Shown here piece after piece: positions 26,379-33,867 of a stretch of 64,000 nt of DNA. The position numbers and the translations under genes are program-made. This DNA comes from Gordoniibacillus kamchatkensis (GTDB taxonomy: Bacteria > Bacillota > Bacilli > Paenibacillales > NBRC-103111), in the NCBI RefSeq assembly GCF_000829455.1, contig NZ_JXAK01000008.1, forward strand, positions 62,001 through 126,000. Reading direction: 5' to 3'. Within the stretch, counting starts at the first letter, position 1. Every line of letters starts with the position of its first letter. A model generated the notes under the pieces. It did not search any database. It saw only the letters and a list, made by a program, of their open reading frames with translations, and was not told where the DNA came from.

Positions 26379-27437
26379 ATGTCCAAATCGGTCGCTGTGC
26401 TCGTCGCCGGCTCTTGGGGCACGGCGCTCGCCACCGTGCTGGCGCATAACGGCCACCGCGTCAAGCTGTGGACGCGGAACCCGGAGCAGGCTGCGGAAAT
26501 GAGAGAACGCCGCCGCAACCCCCGCTTCCTGCCGGAAGTAGAACTGCCGGACGGCATCGAGCCGACGGCGTCGCTCGCGGATGCCGCCGGCGGCGCAGAC
26601 GCTATCGTTGTGGTTGCGCCGTCTTCCGGCATGCGCGAGGTCGCCCGGCTGCTGCGCCCGCATCTGCGGCCTGAAGCTTTGGTCGTGCATGCGACGAAAG
26701 GATTCGAAACGGGAACTTTGCAGCGCATGACCGATGTGCTCGCCGAAGAGCTCCCGCAGGCCGACCCGGCGCGCCTCGTCGTGCTGTCGGGACCGAGCCA
26801 TGCCGAAGAGGTGGTGCAGCGTTGCCCGACGACCGTCGTCGTCGCCGCGCAGCAGCTGGAAGCCGCGGAAATGGCGCAAGATTTGTTCATGAACTCGTTC
26901 TTCCGCGTATATACGAATCCCGACGTGGTCGGCGTTGAGGTCGGCGGGGCGCTCAAAAACATTATCGCTCTCGGCGCAGGCTTGTCCGACGGCCTCGGTT
27001 TCGGCGACAACGCCAAAGCGGCTTTGCTGACGAGAGGGCTGGCGGAGATCGCCCGGCTCGGCGTCGCTATGGGGGCCAATCCGCTCACGTTCTCCGGTCT
27101 GGCGGGGATCGGCGACCTGGTCGTCACCTGCACGAGCCGGCACAGCCGCAATTGGCGCGCGGGCTCGATGCTGGCGCAAGGCTTGTCGCCGGACGAAGTG
27201 CTGGCCAAAATGGGAATGGTCGTCGAAGGCGTGCGCACGACGCAAGCGGCCGTGCTGCTGGCGCAGCGCTACAGCGTCACGATGCCGATTGCCGAGCAGC
27301 TCAACGCCGTTTTGTTCGAAGGAAAAACGCCGCAAGCCGCGGTGCTCGATCTGATGGGGCGCGTCCGCACCCACGAGATCGAGGAGCTGGCGCTGGCTCC
27401 ATGGACGCCCGGCGGTGCCGAACATGGGCGTAACTAG
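26379..27437 (+). CDS. gpsA: Glycerol-3-phosphate dehydrogenase [NAD(P)+]
   Basis: 352-aa enzyme reducing dihydroxyacetone phosphate to glycerol-3-phosphate. Visible: LSGPSHAEEV, VEVGGALKNIIALGAGLSDGLGFGDNAKAALLTRGLAEI (catalytic Lys), SGLAGIGDLVVTCTS and SRNWRAG. The dinucleotide loop reads VAVLVAGSWGTALA, with Val in place of the first Gly of the usual GAGSWG. ATG 26379 follows ATCGGAGGTGCCGCA. It ends about 75 bp before spoVIF. Confidence 0.95.
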   Translation: MSKSVAVLVAGSWGTALATVLAHNGHRVKLWTRNPEQAAEMRERRRNPRFLPEVELPDGIEPTASLADAAGGADAIVVVAPSSGMREVARLLRPHLRPEALVVHATKGFETGTLQRMTDVLAEELPQADPARLVVLSGPSHAEEVVQRCPTTVVVAAQQLEAAEMAQDLFMNSFFRVYTNPDVVGVEVGGALKNIIALGAGLSDGLGFGDNAKAALLTRGLAEIARLGVAMGANPLTFSGLAGIGDLVVTCTSRHSRNWRAGSMLAQGLSPDEVLAKMGMVVEGVRTTQAAVLLAQRYSVTMPIAEQLNAVLFEGKTPQAAVLDLMGRVRTHEIEELALAPWTPGGAEHGRN

Positions 27438-27470
27438 CCCGCACCGCTTGCCGCAGCCGTACATACGATA

Positions 27471-27503
27471 CCTTAGTTAGGGTGTACAACAACCTAAGTA
27501 AGG
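27471..27503 (+). promoter_or_regulatory. Inverted repeat that can mask the spoVIF ribosome site
   Basis: CCTTAGTTAGG (27471-27481) and CCTAAGTAAGG (27493-27503) pair with one mismatch across an 11-nt loop; the right arm runs into AAGGAGG (27500-27506). It could be a dimer operator or an RNA hairpin that hides the Shine-Dalgarno. Confidence 0.5.
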
Positions 27504-27513
27504 AGGCTGCATA

Positions 27514-27795
27514 ATGGCGAACAAGGATTTGACCAAAGACGTGCTGAATACAGTCAAAAATCGAACCGGCAAAACCGTTACGCCGAAAGACATCCAGAAG
27601 CTGGCAAGCGGTGTGAATCCGTCAACGATGCAAAACGAAGCGCAGCTGCGGCAGCTGATCAAGCAAGTATCGTCGCTGGTCGGCGTAAACGTGTCTGAGC
27701 AGACGATTAAGGACATCGTAAATGCGGTCAAGAGCAGCAAATTGGACGCAAACAATATGCAGCAGCTCATGAGCGCAATGCTCGGCAAAAAATAG
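27514..27795 (+). CDS. spoVIF: Stage VI sporulation protein F
   Basis: 93-aa helical protein, MANKDLTKDVLNTVKNRTGKTVTPKDIQKLASGVNPSTMQNE..., with the conserved QLRQLIKQVSSLVGVNVSEQTIKDIVNAVKSSKLD and a Met/Gln-rich end. In B. subtilis SpoVIF supports coat assembly with GerE in the mother cell. Strong RBS AAGTAAGGAGGCTGCATA lies before ATG 27514. A terminator follows. Confidence 0.88.
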   Translation: MANKDLTKDVLNTVKNRTGKTVTPKDIQKLASGVNPSTMQNEAQLRQLIKQVSSLVGVNVSEQTIKDIVNAVKSSKLDANNMQQLMSAMLGKK

Positions 27796-27820
27796 TCGCA
27801 TCCGTGTCGTAACGGCAAGG

Positions 27821-27855
27821 CGGAAGCGTCCGGAACGCGGGCTTCCGTCTTTTTG
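27821..27855 (+). terminator. Intrinsic terminator after spoVIF
   Basis: CGGAAGC...GCTTCCG stem with an inner GCGT...ACGC helix and TCTTTTTG tail. Confidence 0.8.
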
Positions 27856-27873
27856 TTGCACCGCGCAGCCCGT

Positions 27874-27902
27874 TTGGCAACGGCAAGGGCGGGTGGTATA
27901 AT
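27874..27902 (+). promoter_or_regulatory. Sigma-A promoter
   Basis: TTGGCA (27874-27879), 17-bp spacer, TATAAT (27897-27902). It should drive the DUF2768-ferredoxin-nucleotidyltransferase-ferredoxin-yphF run. Confidence 0.65.
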
Positions 27903-27991
27903 GTCGATAATGCATTCCTCGAAAAGTGACGCGGCTATAGACCGAATACCAACCGGGGATACCGTATACCTCGCCTAGGAGAATTGAGACA

Positions 27992-28171
27992 ATGAGCAGC
28001 TTGGATAAAATGTGGGCGTCGTTCGTGGCGATGGGCCTCATGGCCGTTGCCTCCCTGCTAATTACGTTCGCCCGTGCGAAAACGACCGGGTGGCTGCGGG
28101 CCGTGCTGTCTGCGGTCGCCTTTTTGCTGTTTGTGCCGATTTTGATTTATATGTTATTCTCGATGATTTGA
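27992..28171 (+). CDS. DUF2768 small membrane protein (YphE-like)
   Basis: 59-aa protein MSSLDKMWASFVAMGLM... with two hydrophobic helices (about residues 8-25 and 36-58) and a basic turn RAKTTGW between. Size, topology and place between gpsA/spoVIF and spoIVA fit B. subtilis YphE. RBS CCTAGGAGAATTGAGACA. Function unknown. Confidence 0.75.
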   Translation: MSSLDKMWASFVAMGLMAVASLLITFARAKTTGWLRAVLSAVAFLLFVPILIYMLFSMI

Positions 28172-28197
28172 TTTTTGCAAAGGAAGGTACCGGAACA

Positions 28198-28491
28198 GTG
28201 CTGGAGCTGAAAGGACGCAAAGTACATAAAACGATGGAGCCCGAAACGGGACTTACGATTCTGGATCATGCGCTGAAAGCGGAGGCCGATTGGGGCTTCT
28301 CCTGTACGCGAGGCACGTGCGCGCGCTGCCGCTCGCTCGTCACGGAAGGGATGGAGCTGCTGGCGCCGCCGACGGAGGCGGAAGAGCTGCGGCTCGAGCC
28401 GGAGGAGCTGGAGCGCGGCTTTCGGCTTGCCTGTCAGGCAAAAGTAAAACAAGCCGGCACAATCGTCGTGCTGCATCGGCCTTATTTTTAG
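28198..28491 (+). CDS. Plant/vertebrate-type [2Fe-2S] ferredoxin
   Basis: 97-aa ferredoxin, GTG start behind AAAGGAAGGTACCGGAACA. The cluster ligands are CTRGTCARC (C-x4-C-x2-C, about residues 36-44) and the distal Cys in FRLACQAKV (about residue 83), within a ubiquitin-like beta-grasp: N-terminal VLELKGRKVHKTMEPETGLTILDHALKAEADWG. It lies 20 nt before the nucleotidyltransferase-like gene. The redox partner is unknown. A second, different ferredoxin follows 600 bp later. Confidence 0.9.
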   Translation: MLELKGRKVHKTMEPETGLTILDHALKAEADWGFSCTRGTCARCRSLVTEGMELLAPPTEAEELRLEPEELERGFRLACQAKVKQAGTIVVLHRPYF

Positions 28492-28511
28492 AAGCGGAGA
28501 AGGGGAGCCAA

Positions 28512-29096
28512 ATGAACGTAGCGCTAAGCGCATCGCTGCGCCAAGCTCTGCTTCTGCTGCAGAAGCAGCTTGACGGCTGCAGCCGGCCGTGGCTCGTCGG
28601 CGGCAGCTGCGGCTTGCTGCTGCAAGGCGTTTCCGTGGCGAACCCGCCCCGCGATATCGACATGTATGCGGATAGCGACGACGCCGACGAGTTGCATCAG
28701 AGGCTGCAGCTTTACACGGTCGATGAACCGGCCTACAGCGAGACGCCGATTTACCGCTCAACGCTGAGCCATTACGACCTTCACGGCCATACGCTGGAGC
28801 TGGTAGGCGGATTTGTCGTCGAGGCGCTCGGCTGCAAGTACGCCGTCGACGTCGCGCTGCTGCAGCCTTATGCGGCTTCCGCTGCCGTCGGGGCCGGCGG
28901 CGCAATACGGCTCATGCCGCTTGCCCATGAGCTTTTGTTCAACGTGCTGCGCGGTCGTCCCGACCGCTACGAGGCGGTCGCCGCAGCGATGCGGCGCGAG
29001 CCTGAGCGCCACCTGCCGGTTTTGCGCCAGCTGCTCGCGCGCGGCAGCTGGTCCGCTGAAGTGAGCGCCACCGTTCGGGAGCTTCTGAAGGAGTGA
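28512..29096 (+). CDS. Nucleotidyltransferase-fold protein
   Basis: 194-aa protein. PWLVGGSCGLLLQGVSVANPPRDIDMYAD (residues 25-53) is the GG[ST]-x10-14-DxD hallmark of the polymerase-beta/MNT nucleotidyltransferase fold, and a third acidic position may be VDVALLQPY (about residue 118). That implies NMP transfer to a protein or small molecule, but no partner toxin/antitoxin is nearby. The helical C-terminal half carries LPLAHELLFNVLRGRPDRYEAVAAAM. It is sandwiched between two ferredoxins; ATG 28512 follows GGGGAGCCAA. Confidence 0.75.
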   Translation: MNVALSASLRQALLLLQKQLDGCSRPWLVGGSCGLLLQGVSVANPPRDIDMYADSDDADELHQRLQLYTVDEPAYSETPIYRSTLSHYDLHGHTLELVGGFVVEALGCKYAVDVALLQPYAASAAVGAGGAIRLMPLAHELLFNVLRGRPDRYEAVAAAMRREPERHLPVLRQLLARGSWSAEVSATVRELLKE

Positions 29097-29101
29097 ACAG
29101 C

Positions 29102-29437
29102 TTGGGACCGAAAGTTACGTTTGCACCGAGCGGCCGCACGATTGCCGTGCGCCCCGGCACGTCGCTGCTCGACGCTGCCGGCCGCGCCAAAGTGCCGATT
29201 CGCGTGCGCTGCGGCGGGAAAGCGTCTTGCCTTATGTGCAAAGTGAAAGTGCCGGATCAAAGCGGCCTGGCGCCGATGAATCACAACGAGCGTCTCAAGC
29301 TCGGGACGCTGGCTGACGAGGGCATCCGGCTCGCCTGCCAAGCGAGAGTCAAAGGAGACGTGACCGCCATCATCCCGGAAGACCCGCTGAAAGCGGCGAT
29401 TCGGGCTCAGCTCGCCAAGCAGCGCGAGGAAGAATAG
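29102..29437 (+). CDS. Adrenodoxin-like [2Fe-2S] ferredoxin
   Basis: About 111 aa. Ligands are CGGKASCLMC (C-x5-C-x2-C) and RLACQARV downstream; the N-terminus VTFAPSGRTIAVRPGTSLLDAAGRAKVPIRVRC is the usual beta-grasp with LLDAA helix. The C-terminus is a charged helix (LAKQREEE). TTG 29102 fits AAGGAG upstream with 8-nt spacing; a GTG at 29093 overlaps the previous stop. Spacing of the Cys differs from the first ferredoxin, so they are not a recent duplication. Confidence 0.88.
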   Translation: MGPKVTFAPSGRTIAVRPGTSLLDAAGRAKVPIRVRCGGKASCLMCKVKVPDQSGLAPMNHNERLKLGTLADEGIRLACQARVKGDVTAIIPEDPLKAAIRAQLAKQREEE

Positions 29438-29477
29438 TAGCATGGACGTACGACAACATGACGGAGGGGGATGGAAG

Positions 29478-30227
29478 ATGCGGAGCGGTCGAATCGGCAA
29501 ATCGCTCTACGCCGCAGCCGTGCTCGCCCTGCTGACGGTGCTGGCAGCCGGCTGCATGTACCCGAACGAGCTGCGCAAGCAAAATACGGCGAACCCGGCC
29601 GAATTTATCCCGGTTGTGCAAGGTGCGGTGGACCGGTTCCACGCGAAAACCGGCGTGCTTCCGATCAAGAACAGCGAGGAAGATACGCCGATTTACGAGA
29701 AATATATGATCGACTTCAAAAAGCTGCAGGAGCACGGGCTTATTTCGACTCCCCCGGTCAATTCGTTTGAGAGCGGGGGGCTCTTCCTGTATGTGCTCGT
29801 CCATCCGGAGACGAAGCCGGAGGTCAAGCTGCTGGAGCTGTCCACATATCAGAGCGCGGGCGACGTGCAAAACTGGGTGAACGATTATAAGAAGAAAAAC
29901 GGCGGCCAGCTCCCGAAGGGCGAGCAGATCGCGCCGTATTTTTACTACGTCGACTTCGGCAAGCTCGGCAAAAAGCCGCCGCAGGTGAAGAGCGTCTATA
30001 ACCGCAACTCTTTCATCAATTATATCGTTCACGAATCGGGCCAGGTGGCGATCGACTATGCGCCGGATCTGATGCTCTATATCAAGGCCAAAGGCGGAGA
30101 AGGCGCCCTGAAGCCGGACGAAGATTTGCGAGAGTTGCTCGTGCAAGATTCGCTGTTCGTGCCGGGCAAATCGTTCCCGTACCGCTGGGAGAACGGGCAG
30201 CCGATCCCGTATTTGCCGGGGACTTAG
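29478..30227 (+). CDS. YphF-like lipoprotein
   Basis: 249-aa protein with a lipoprotein signal: basic MRSGRIGKSLYAAAVLALLTVLAAGC, lipobox LAAGC with Cys at about residue 26. The mature part (FIPVVQGAVDRFHAKTGVLPIKNSEEDTPIYEKYMIDFKKL...) is soluble and lacks a known catalytic motif. Position immediately before spoIVA matches B. subtilis yphF. ATG 29478 follows CGGAGGGGGATGGAAG. Confidence 0.8.
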   Translation: MRSGRIGKSLYAAAVLALLTVLAAGCMYPNELRKQNTANPAEFIPVVQGAVDRFHAKTGVLPIKNSEEDTPIYEKYMIDFKKLQEHGLISTPPVNSFESGGLFLYVLVHPETKPEVKLLELSTYQSAGDVQNWVNDYKKKNGGQLPKGEQIAPYFYYVDFGKLGKKPPQVKSVYNRNSFINYIVHESGQVAIDYAPDLMLYIKAKGGEGALKPDEDLRELLVQDSLFVPGKSFPYRWENGQPIPYLPGT

Positions 30228-30267
30228 GCTCCGCCTTCTAGCAGTATGAACTTAAAGCTAGAATTCG

Positions 30268-30292
30268 AAAGACCGCAGCAGCGGTCTTTTTT
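30268..30292 (+). terminator. Intrinsic terminator
   Basis: AAAGACCGC-AGCA-GCGGTCTTT followed by TTT; ends the ferredoxin/yphF operon. Confidence 0.85.
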
Positions 30293-30422
30293 CGTTTTTC
30301 CGAATATCGCTGCAGGCGGTCTCATATATTGCTAAAGGCTGCGGGTGTGCCCGGCCATATGCGCACGCATTGCGGGGACGAAGGGGGATGCTGGCGGTGA
30401 ACGCAAACTAAATAAACCCGCT

Positions 30423-30451
30423 GACATATTTCTAGCAAAGCCACATATATT
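30423..30451 (+). promoter_or_regulatory. Sigma-E (mother-cell) promoter of spoIVA
   Basis: GACATATT (30423-30430), 13-bp spacer, CATATATT (30444-30451). It resembles the sigma-E pattern (-35 ATATT, -10 CATACAAT) and lies 50 bp before spoIVA, which sigma-E controls in B. subtilis. Confidence 0.65.
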
Positions 30452-30501
30452 CTTACTAGTCCAAAAGGAATGTACGAGTTCTGACCTGGGAGGGATTACG
30501 C

Positions 30502-31980
30502 TTGGAGAAAGTGGATATTTTTAAAGACATTGCCGAGCGCACCGGCGGCGACATTTACCTGGGGGTCGTGGGTGCGGTCCGGACCGGAAAATCGACCTTT
30601 ATCAAACGTTTTATGGAATCCGTCGTGCTGCCCAACATCCAAAACGAGTCGGATCGCATCCGCGCTACGGATGAGCTGCCGCAAAGCGCCGCGGGCAGGA
30701 CGATCATGACGACCGAGCCGAAATTCGTGCCGAACCATGCGGTGCAAATTTCCGTGGCCGAAGGGCTCAATGTGAACGTCCGTCTCGTCGACTGCGTCGG
30801 CTATGCCGTCGAAGGAGCCAAAGGCTACGAGGACGAGAACGGTCCGCGCATGATCAATACGCCTTGGTTCGACGAGCCGATTCCGTTCCAGGAAGCGGCC
30901 GAAATCGGCACGCGCAAAGTGATCCAGGAGCATTCGACACTCGGCATCGTCGTCACAACCGACGGTTCGATTTCGGACATTCCGCGTTCCTCGTACGTAC
31001 AGGCCGAAGAGCGTGTCATTGAAGAGCTGAAAGAGGTCGGCAAGCCGTTCGTCGTCATCATCAATACGATGAAGCCGGCCAGCGAGCCGGCGCAGGAGCT
31101 GCGCTCCGAGCTGCAGGCGAAGTACGACGTGCCCGTCGTGGCGATGAGCGTCGCGTCGATGGGCGAGGACGAAATGACGCAAGTGCTGCGCGAGGTGCTT
31201 TACGAGTTCCCCGTGCACGAAGTGAACGTCAATTTGCCGAGCTGGGTTATGGTGATGGACGAGAAGCATTGGCTGCGCAGCCAATTCGAAACTTCGGTGC
31301 GCGATACGGTGCAAAACATTCGCCGCCTGCGCGACATCGAGCGCGTCGTCGGCGCTTTCGGCGAGTACGAGTTCATCGAGCGCGCGGCGCTGGCCGGCAT
31401 GGACATGGGCCACGGCATCGCCGAAATCGATCTGCATGCGCCTGACGAGCTGTACGACAAAATTTTGATGGAAGTCGTCGGCGTGGAAATTCGCGGCAAA
31501 GACCATTTGCTGCAGCTCATGCAGGAGTTTACGCATGCGAAGCGCGAGTACGACCAGTTTGCCGAAGCGCTCGAAATGGTGAAGACGACCGGCTACGGCA
31601 TCGCTGCGCCGACGCTGGCCGAAATGTCGCTCGACGAGCCGGAGCTCATCCGCCAAGGCTCCCGCTTCGGCGTGAGGCTGAAGGCGACGGCGCCGTCCAT
31701 CCATATGATCCGCGTCGACGTCGAGTCCGAGTTTTCGCCGATCATCGGCACGGAGAAGCAGAGCGAAGAGCTGATGCGCTATCTGATGCAAGATTTCGAA
31801 GACAATCCGCAAAAAATTTGGGAGTCCGACATATTCGGACGCTCGCTGCACTCGATCGTCCGCGAGGGCATTCAGGGCAAGCTTGCGATGATGCCCGACA
31901 ACGCCCGCTACAAGCTGCAGGAAACGCTCGGGCGCATTATAAACGAAGGCTCGGGCGGCTTGATCGCAATCATCTTGTAG
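30502..31980 (+). CDS. spoIVA: Stage IV sporulation protein A, coat-base ATPase
   Basis: 492 aa, the same length as the B. subtilis protein. SpoIVA polymerises on the forespore surface using ATP and forms the basement layer of the coat. Walker A GAVRTGKST (about residues 24-32), a Walker B-like VRLVDCVGY, and TIMTTEPKFVPNHAV (switch) are present; the central and C-terminal SpoIVA domains run to the invariant-looking GLIAIIL end, which docks to SpoVM. Start is TTG 30502 behind CTGGGAGGGATTACG; a sigma-E-type promoter lies upstream. Confidence 0.98.
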   Translation: MEKVDIFKDIAERTGGDIYLGVVGAVRTGKSTFIKRFMESVVLPNIQNESDRIRATDELPQSAAGRTIMTTEPKFVPNHAVQISVAEGLNVNVRLVDCVGYAVEGAKGYEDENGPRMINTPWFDEPIPFQEAAEIGTRKVIQEHSTLGIVVTTDGSISDIPRSSYVQAEERVIEELKEVGKPFVVIINTMKPASEPAQELRSELQAKYDVPVVAMSVASMGEDEMTQVLREVLYEFPVHEVNVNLPSWVMVMDEKHWLRSQFETSVRDTVQNIRRLRDIERVVGAFGEYEFIERAALAGMDMGHGIAEIDLHAPDELYDKILMEVVGVEIRGKDHLLQLMQEFTHAKREYDQFAEALEMVKTTGYGIAAPTLAEMSLDEPELIRQGSRFGVRLKATAPSIHMIRVDVESEFSPIIGTEKQSEELMRYLMQDFEDNPQKIWESDIFGRSLHSIVREGIQGKLAMMPDNARYKLQETLGRIINEGSGGLIAIIL

Positions 31981-32014
31981 GCAAAGATGCTGCGGGGCGG
32001 CACGGAACGAGACC

Positions 32015-32041
32015 GAAAAAACACTCGGGAGAGTGTTTTTT
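32015..32041 (+). terminator. Intrinsic terminator after spoIVA
   Basis: AAAAAACACTC-GGGA-GAGTGTTTTTT, perfect 11-bp stem. Confidence 0.9.
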
Positions 32042-32140
32042 CGCGTCATCAGAAAGTATAGGCCGCGCTTATGCCTGGCTGACTCCGTGCGAGAACCGGG
32101 GGCACGCCTAGAGACGCTGCGGCCGCCGTCCCGGACGAAT

Positions 32141-32170
32141 TTGTTTGTTTTGCCGCCGCTTACGTATAAA
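32141..32170 (+). promoter_or_regulatory. Sigma-A promoter of hbs
   Basis: TTGTTT (32141-32146), 18-bp spacer, TATAAA (32165-32170), about 70 bp upstream of the HU start. Confidence 0.55.
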
Positions 32171-32239
32171 ATGCGGGGAAACGGTAAAAACAGGAAGTAG
32201 AAGCGCTGCGCACTCCAGTTCAGAGGGAGGTGAAATGGC

Positions 32240-32515
32240 ATGAACAAATCCGATCTGATCAATAAAGTGGCGGAAGTGTCCGAACTGTCCAAGAAGGATG
32301 CGACCAAGGCGGTGGATGCCGTTTTCGATGCAATTTCCGAGGCGCTGCAAAGCGGCGACAAGGTACAGCTGGTGGGCTTCGGCAACTTTGAAGTGCGGGA
32401 GCGTTCCGCCCGCAAAGGCCGCAACCCGCAAACCGGCGAAGAAATCGACATTCCGGCAAGCAAAATCCCGGCGTTCAAACCGGGCAAGTCGCTTCGCGAT
32501 CTGTGCACGAAATAA
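32240..32515 (+). CDS. hbs: HU-family nucleoid protein
   Basis: 91-aa HU homologue, [32 protein letters not shown]..., with the DNA-minor-groove arm [44 protein letters not shown] and its intercalating proline in GRNPQTG. HU compacts and bends chromosomal DNA as a dimer. RBS GGGAGGTGAAATGGC before ATG 32240. Followed by a strong terminator. In B. subtilis mtrA-mtrB follow; here an accessory stretch does. Confidence 0.97.
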   Translation: MNKSDLINKVAEVSELSKKDATKAVDAVFDAISEALQSGDKVQLVGFGNFEVRERSARKGRNPQTGEEIDIPASKIPAFKPGKSLRDLCTK

Positions 32516-32576
32516 TGCATAGGTAGTCAGCCATACAACCGCTCTCCAATGTACAAGGGTTTATCGAAGCATGCGA

Positions 32577-32607
32577 AAACGTCCGAACGTTCAGTTCGGG
32601 CGTTTTT
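32577..32607 (+). terminator. Intrinsic terminator after hbs
   Basis: AAAACGTCCGAAC-GTTCA-GTTCGGGCGTTTTT, 10-bp stem with one G-U pair. Confidence 0.85.
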
Positions 32608-32646
32608 CGCTATGAAAGCAAGCTCTGCATCAAGTTATTCGCAAAT

Positions 32647-32895
32647 ATGTTTTGTCATATTTATGTCATCAATCTCTGGTATAATTGTGTAAAACCTTGG
32701 AGGAGGGAGGCTATCCATTTTTCCTTGCCTTATATTCTCGGTAAAAATGCGTGGGAGCATGGAGACATTGAAGAAACGAAGCCGGACCCCGGATTTGCCC
32801 GTTACCTGGCCATGTCGGGGCCGCACGATACGGAAATAAACGTAAAAGAAGTGATGGACCGTTTGCTGCAAAACCAAAATGGGAAGAGCGCTTAG
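32647..32895 (+). CDS. Short hypothetical protein, start uncertain
   Basis: The frame encodes HFSLPYILGKNAWEHGDIEETKPDPGFARYLAMSGP...VKEVMDRLLQNQNGKSA, about 65-80 aa, soluble and acidic in the middle; I recognise no family. A strong AGGAGGGAGG (about 32701-32710) is followed by ATC at the ideal spacing, with no ATG, GTG or TTG in frame nearby; the in-frame ATG at 32647 lies upstream of that site and inside the probable promoter. A base error at the start codon, or a rare start, would explain this. Confidence 0.45.
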   Translation: MFCHIYVINLWYNCVKPWRREAIHFSLPYILGKNAWEHGDIEETKPDPGFARYLAMSGPHDTEINVKEVMDRLLQNQNGKSA

Positions 32896-32959
32896 CCAAA
32901 TAACGACAGATGCGATGGCAGAGCAGTGGTAACATGGAGTTGTAACAAAAAGGAGCGAT

Positions 32960-33394
32960 ATGATGGCGAAAAAACACCCGTTTTATGGCCACACTTTGAC
33001 GAACGATCCGCTGCCGCAGCAAAATCATCCGTTATCACTTCGCGGGCCGGTAGTTCATGTAAAGGCTGTCATCAAAAGAGTAGAAGAAGATGCTGAAGGT
33101 GCCGGCGCAATGCACCAACACTTCCTGATCGATCAAATCCAGGTGCTTGATATCCGCGGCGCTGATCCTTCCATTGTAACGGGAGAGGCGTTCGTTGCTA
33201 TTCGCTATGGAGACGGTGAAGGACTGGAGCAGCCGATCCCGTATTTAGCCGAAGGGGAGCCTATTGAATTGCAAGGCGAATATATCGATGTTAACCACGC
33301 GTACCCGACGGTCGGAAACCCGGGTGATCCTGTTATTCATTTTACTCATCATCCTATCGGGTTTGTTGTCTATCAAGGAGTTCGATACGATTAA
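32960..33394 (+). CDS. DUF3465-like protein
   Basis: 144 aa, soluble. The pattern of GAMHQHFLIDQIQVL, a GE.IELQGEYIDVN strand and terminal HFTHHPIGFVVYQGVRYD resembles DUF3465, a small beta-barrel family whose members end in HxTHHxxxG..HGxRY. Function unknown. Either ATG of the tandem pair at 32960/32963 can start it (AAAAAGGAGCGAT upstream). GC content drops from here to about 36 kb compared with the housekeeping genes. Confidence 0.65.
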   Translation: MMAKKHPFYGHTLTNDPLPQQNHPLSLRGPVVHVKAVIKRVEEDAEGAGAMHQHFLIDQIQVLDIRGADPSIVTGEAFVAIRYGDGEGLEQPIPYLAEGEPIELQGEYIDVNHAYPTVGNPGDPVIHFTHHPIGFVVYQGVRYD

Positions 33395-33496
33395 AGTCGG
33401 ATTAACAGCAGCTTTTATTCTTTGAGTTTAAGGGAATGCCGATTAGCAAACATCTCCGGCAATTAAAATGGCTTTTTGATGTTTGATTATTAAAAA

Positions 33497-33522
33497 GAAA
33501 ACACCTCTAATTGAGATGTTTT
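33497..33522 (-). terminator. Intrinsic terminator of the YjfB-like gene
   Basis: Minus-strand stem AAAACATCTC/GAGGTGTTTT with one mismatch and a T-rich tail (33491-33497); touches the YjfB stop codon. Confidence 0.6.
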
Positions 33523-33697
33523 ATATCTTGATATCTAAATTACCGCCTAGATAGGGTTGGACGCTTTGTTGCATCATTTGAATAAGAACTTGATTCTGTT
33601 CGGTGGCTGCATCCATTGATTGTTTAAGGATACTGATTCCAACAGATTGTTGTAGGCCAGATTGAGATAGAGAAGTGGAAACTGCTGCAATGTCCAT
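33521..33697 (-). CDS. YjfB-family putative motility protein
   Basis: 58-aa protein MDIAAVSTSLSQSGLQQSVGISILKQSMDAATEQNQ... ending PYLGGNLDIKI. The N-terminal MDI..., Gln-rich centre and terminal LGxNLDIxI are the YjfB signature; the family is linked to motility by genomic context only. Start 33697 follows GGGGAGCTATCTT. A TTG/ATG 15 nt upstream is less suitable. Confidence 0.75.
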   Translation of the reverse strand: MDIAAVSTSLSQSGLQQSVGISILKQSMDAATEQNQVLIQMMQQSVQPYLGGNLDIKI

Positions 33698-33751
33698 AAG
33701 ATAGCTCCCCATGTGGTATAGAGATAGTGTAGCATGGAATTTAAGGGAATG

Positions 33752-33779
33752 TCACTCTCAAATGGAGTGGCTTTTTTTT
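33752..33779 (+). terminator. Plus-strand terminator-like hairpin
   Basis: CACTC-TCAAATG-GAGTG followed by eight Ts. No plus-strand gene ends nearby; it may catch read-through from 32960-33394. Confidence 0.5.
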
Positions 33780-33804
33780 GCGTGAAAATTCTCATTTCAA
33801 GTTA

Positions 33805-33841
33805 AATCAAAAGGCCGCACCAAATTTGAAAAATGGTGCGG
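33805..33841 (-). terminator. Intrinsic terminator of the SIMPL gene
   Basis: Minus strand CCGCACCA...TGGTGCGG followed by CCTTTTGATTT, just beyond the SIMPL stop at 33868. Confidence 0.75.
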
Positions 33842-33867
33842 GCTCTTCTGATTCTCATATTGTTTTC

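Noticed and set aside
30496-32520. 674-codon minus-strand frame opposite spoIVA and hbs
   Set aside because: Covers two certain genes on the other strand; composition (His, Arg, Leu, Asp-rich) is that of an antisense shadow.
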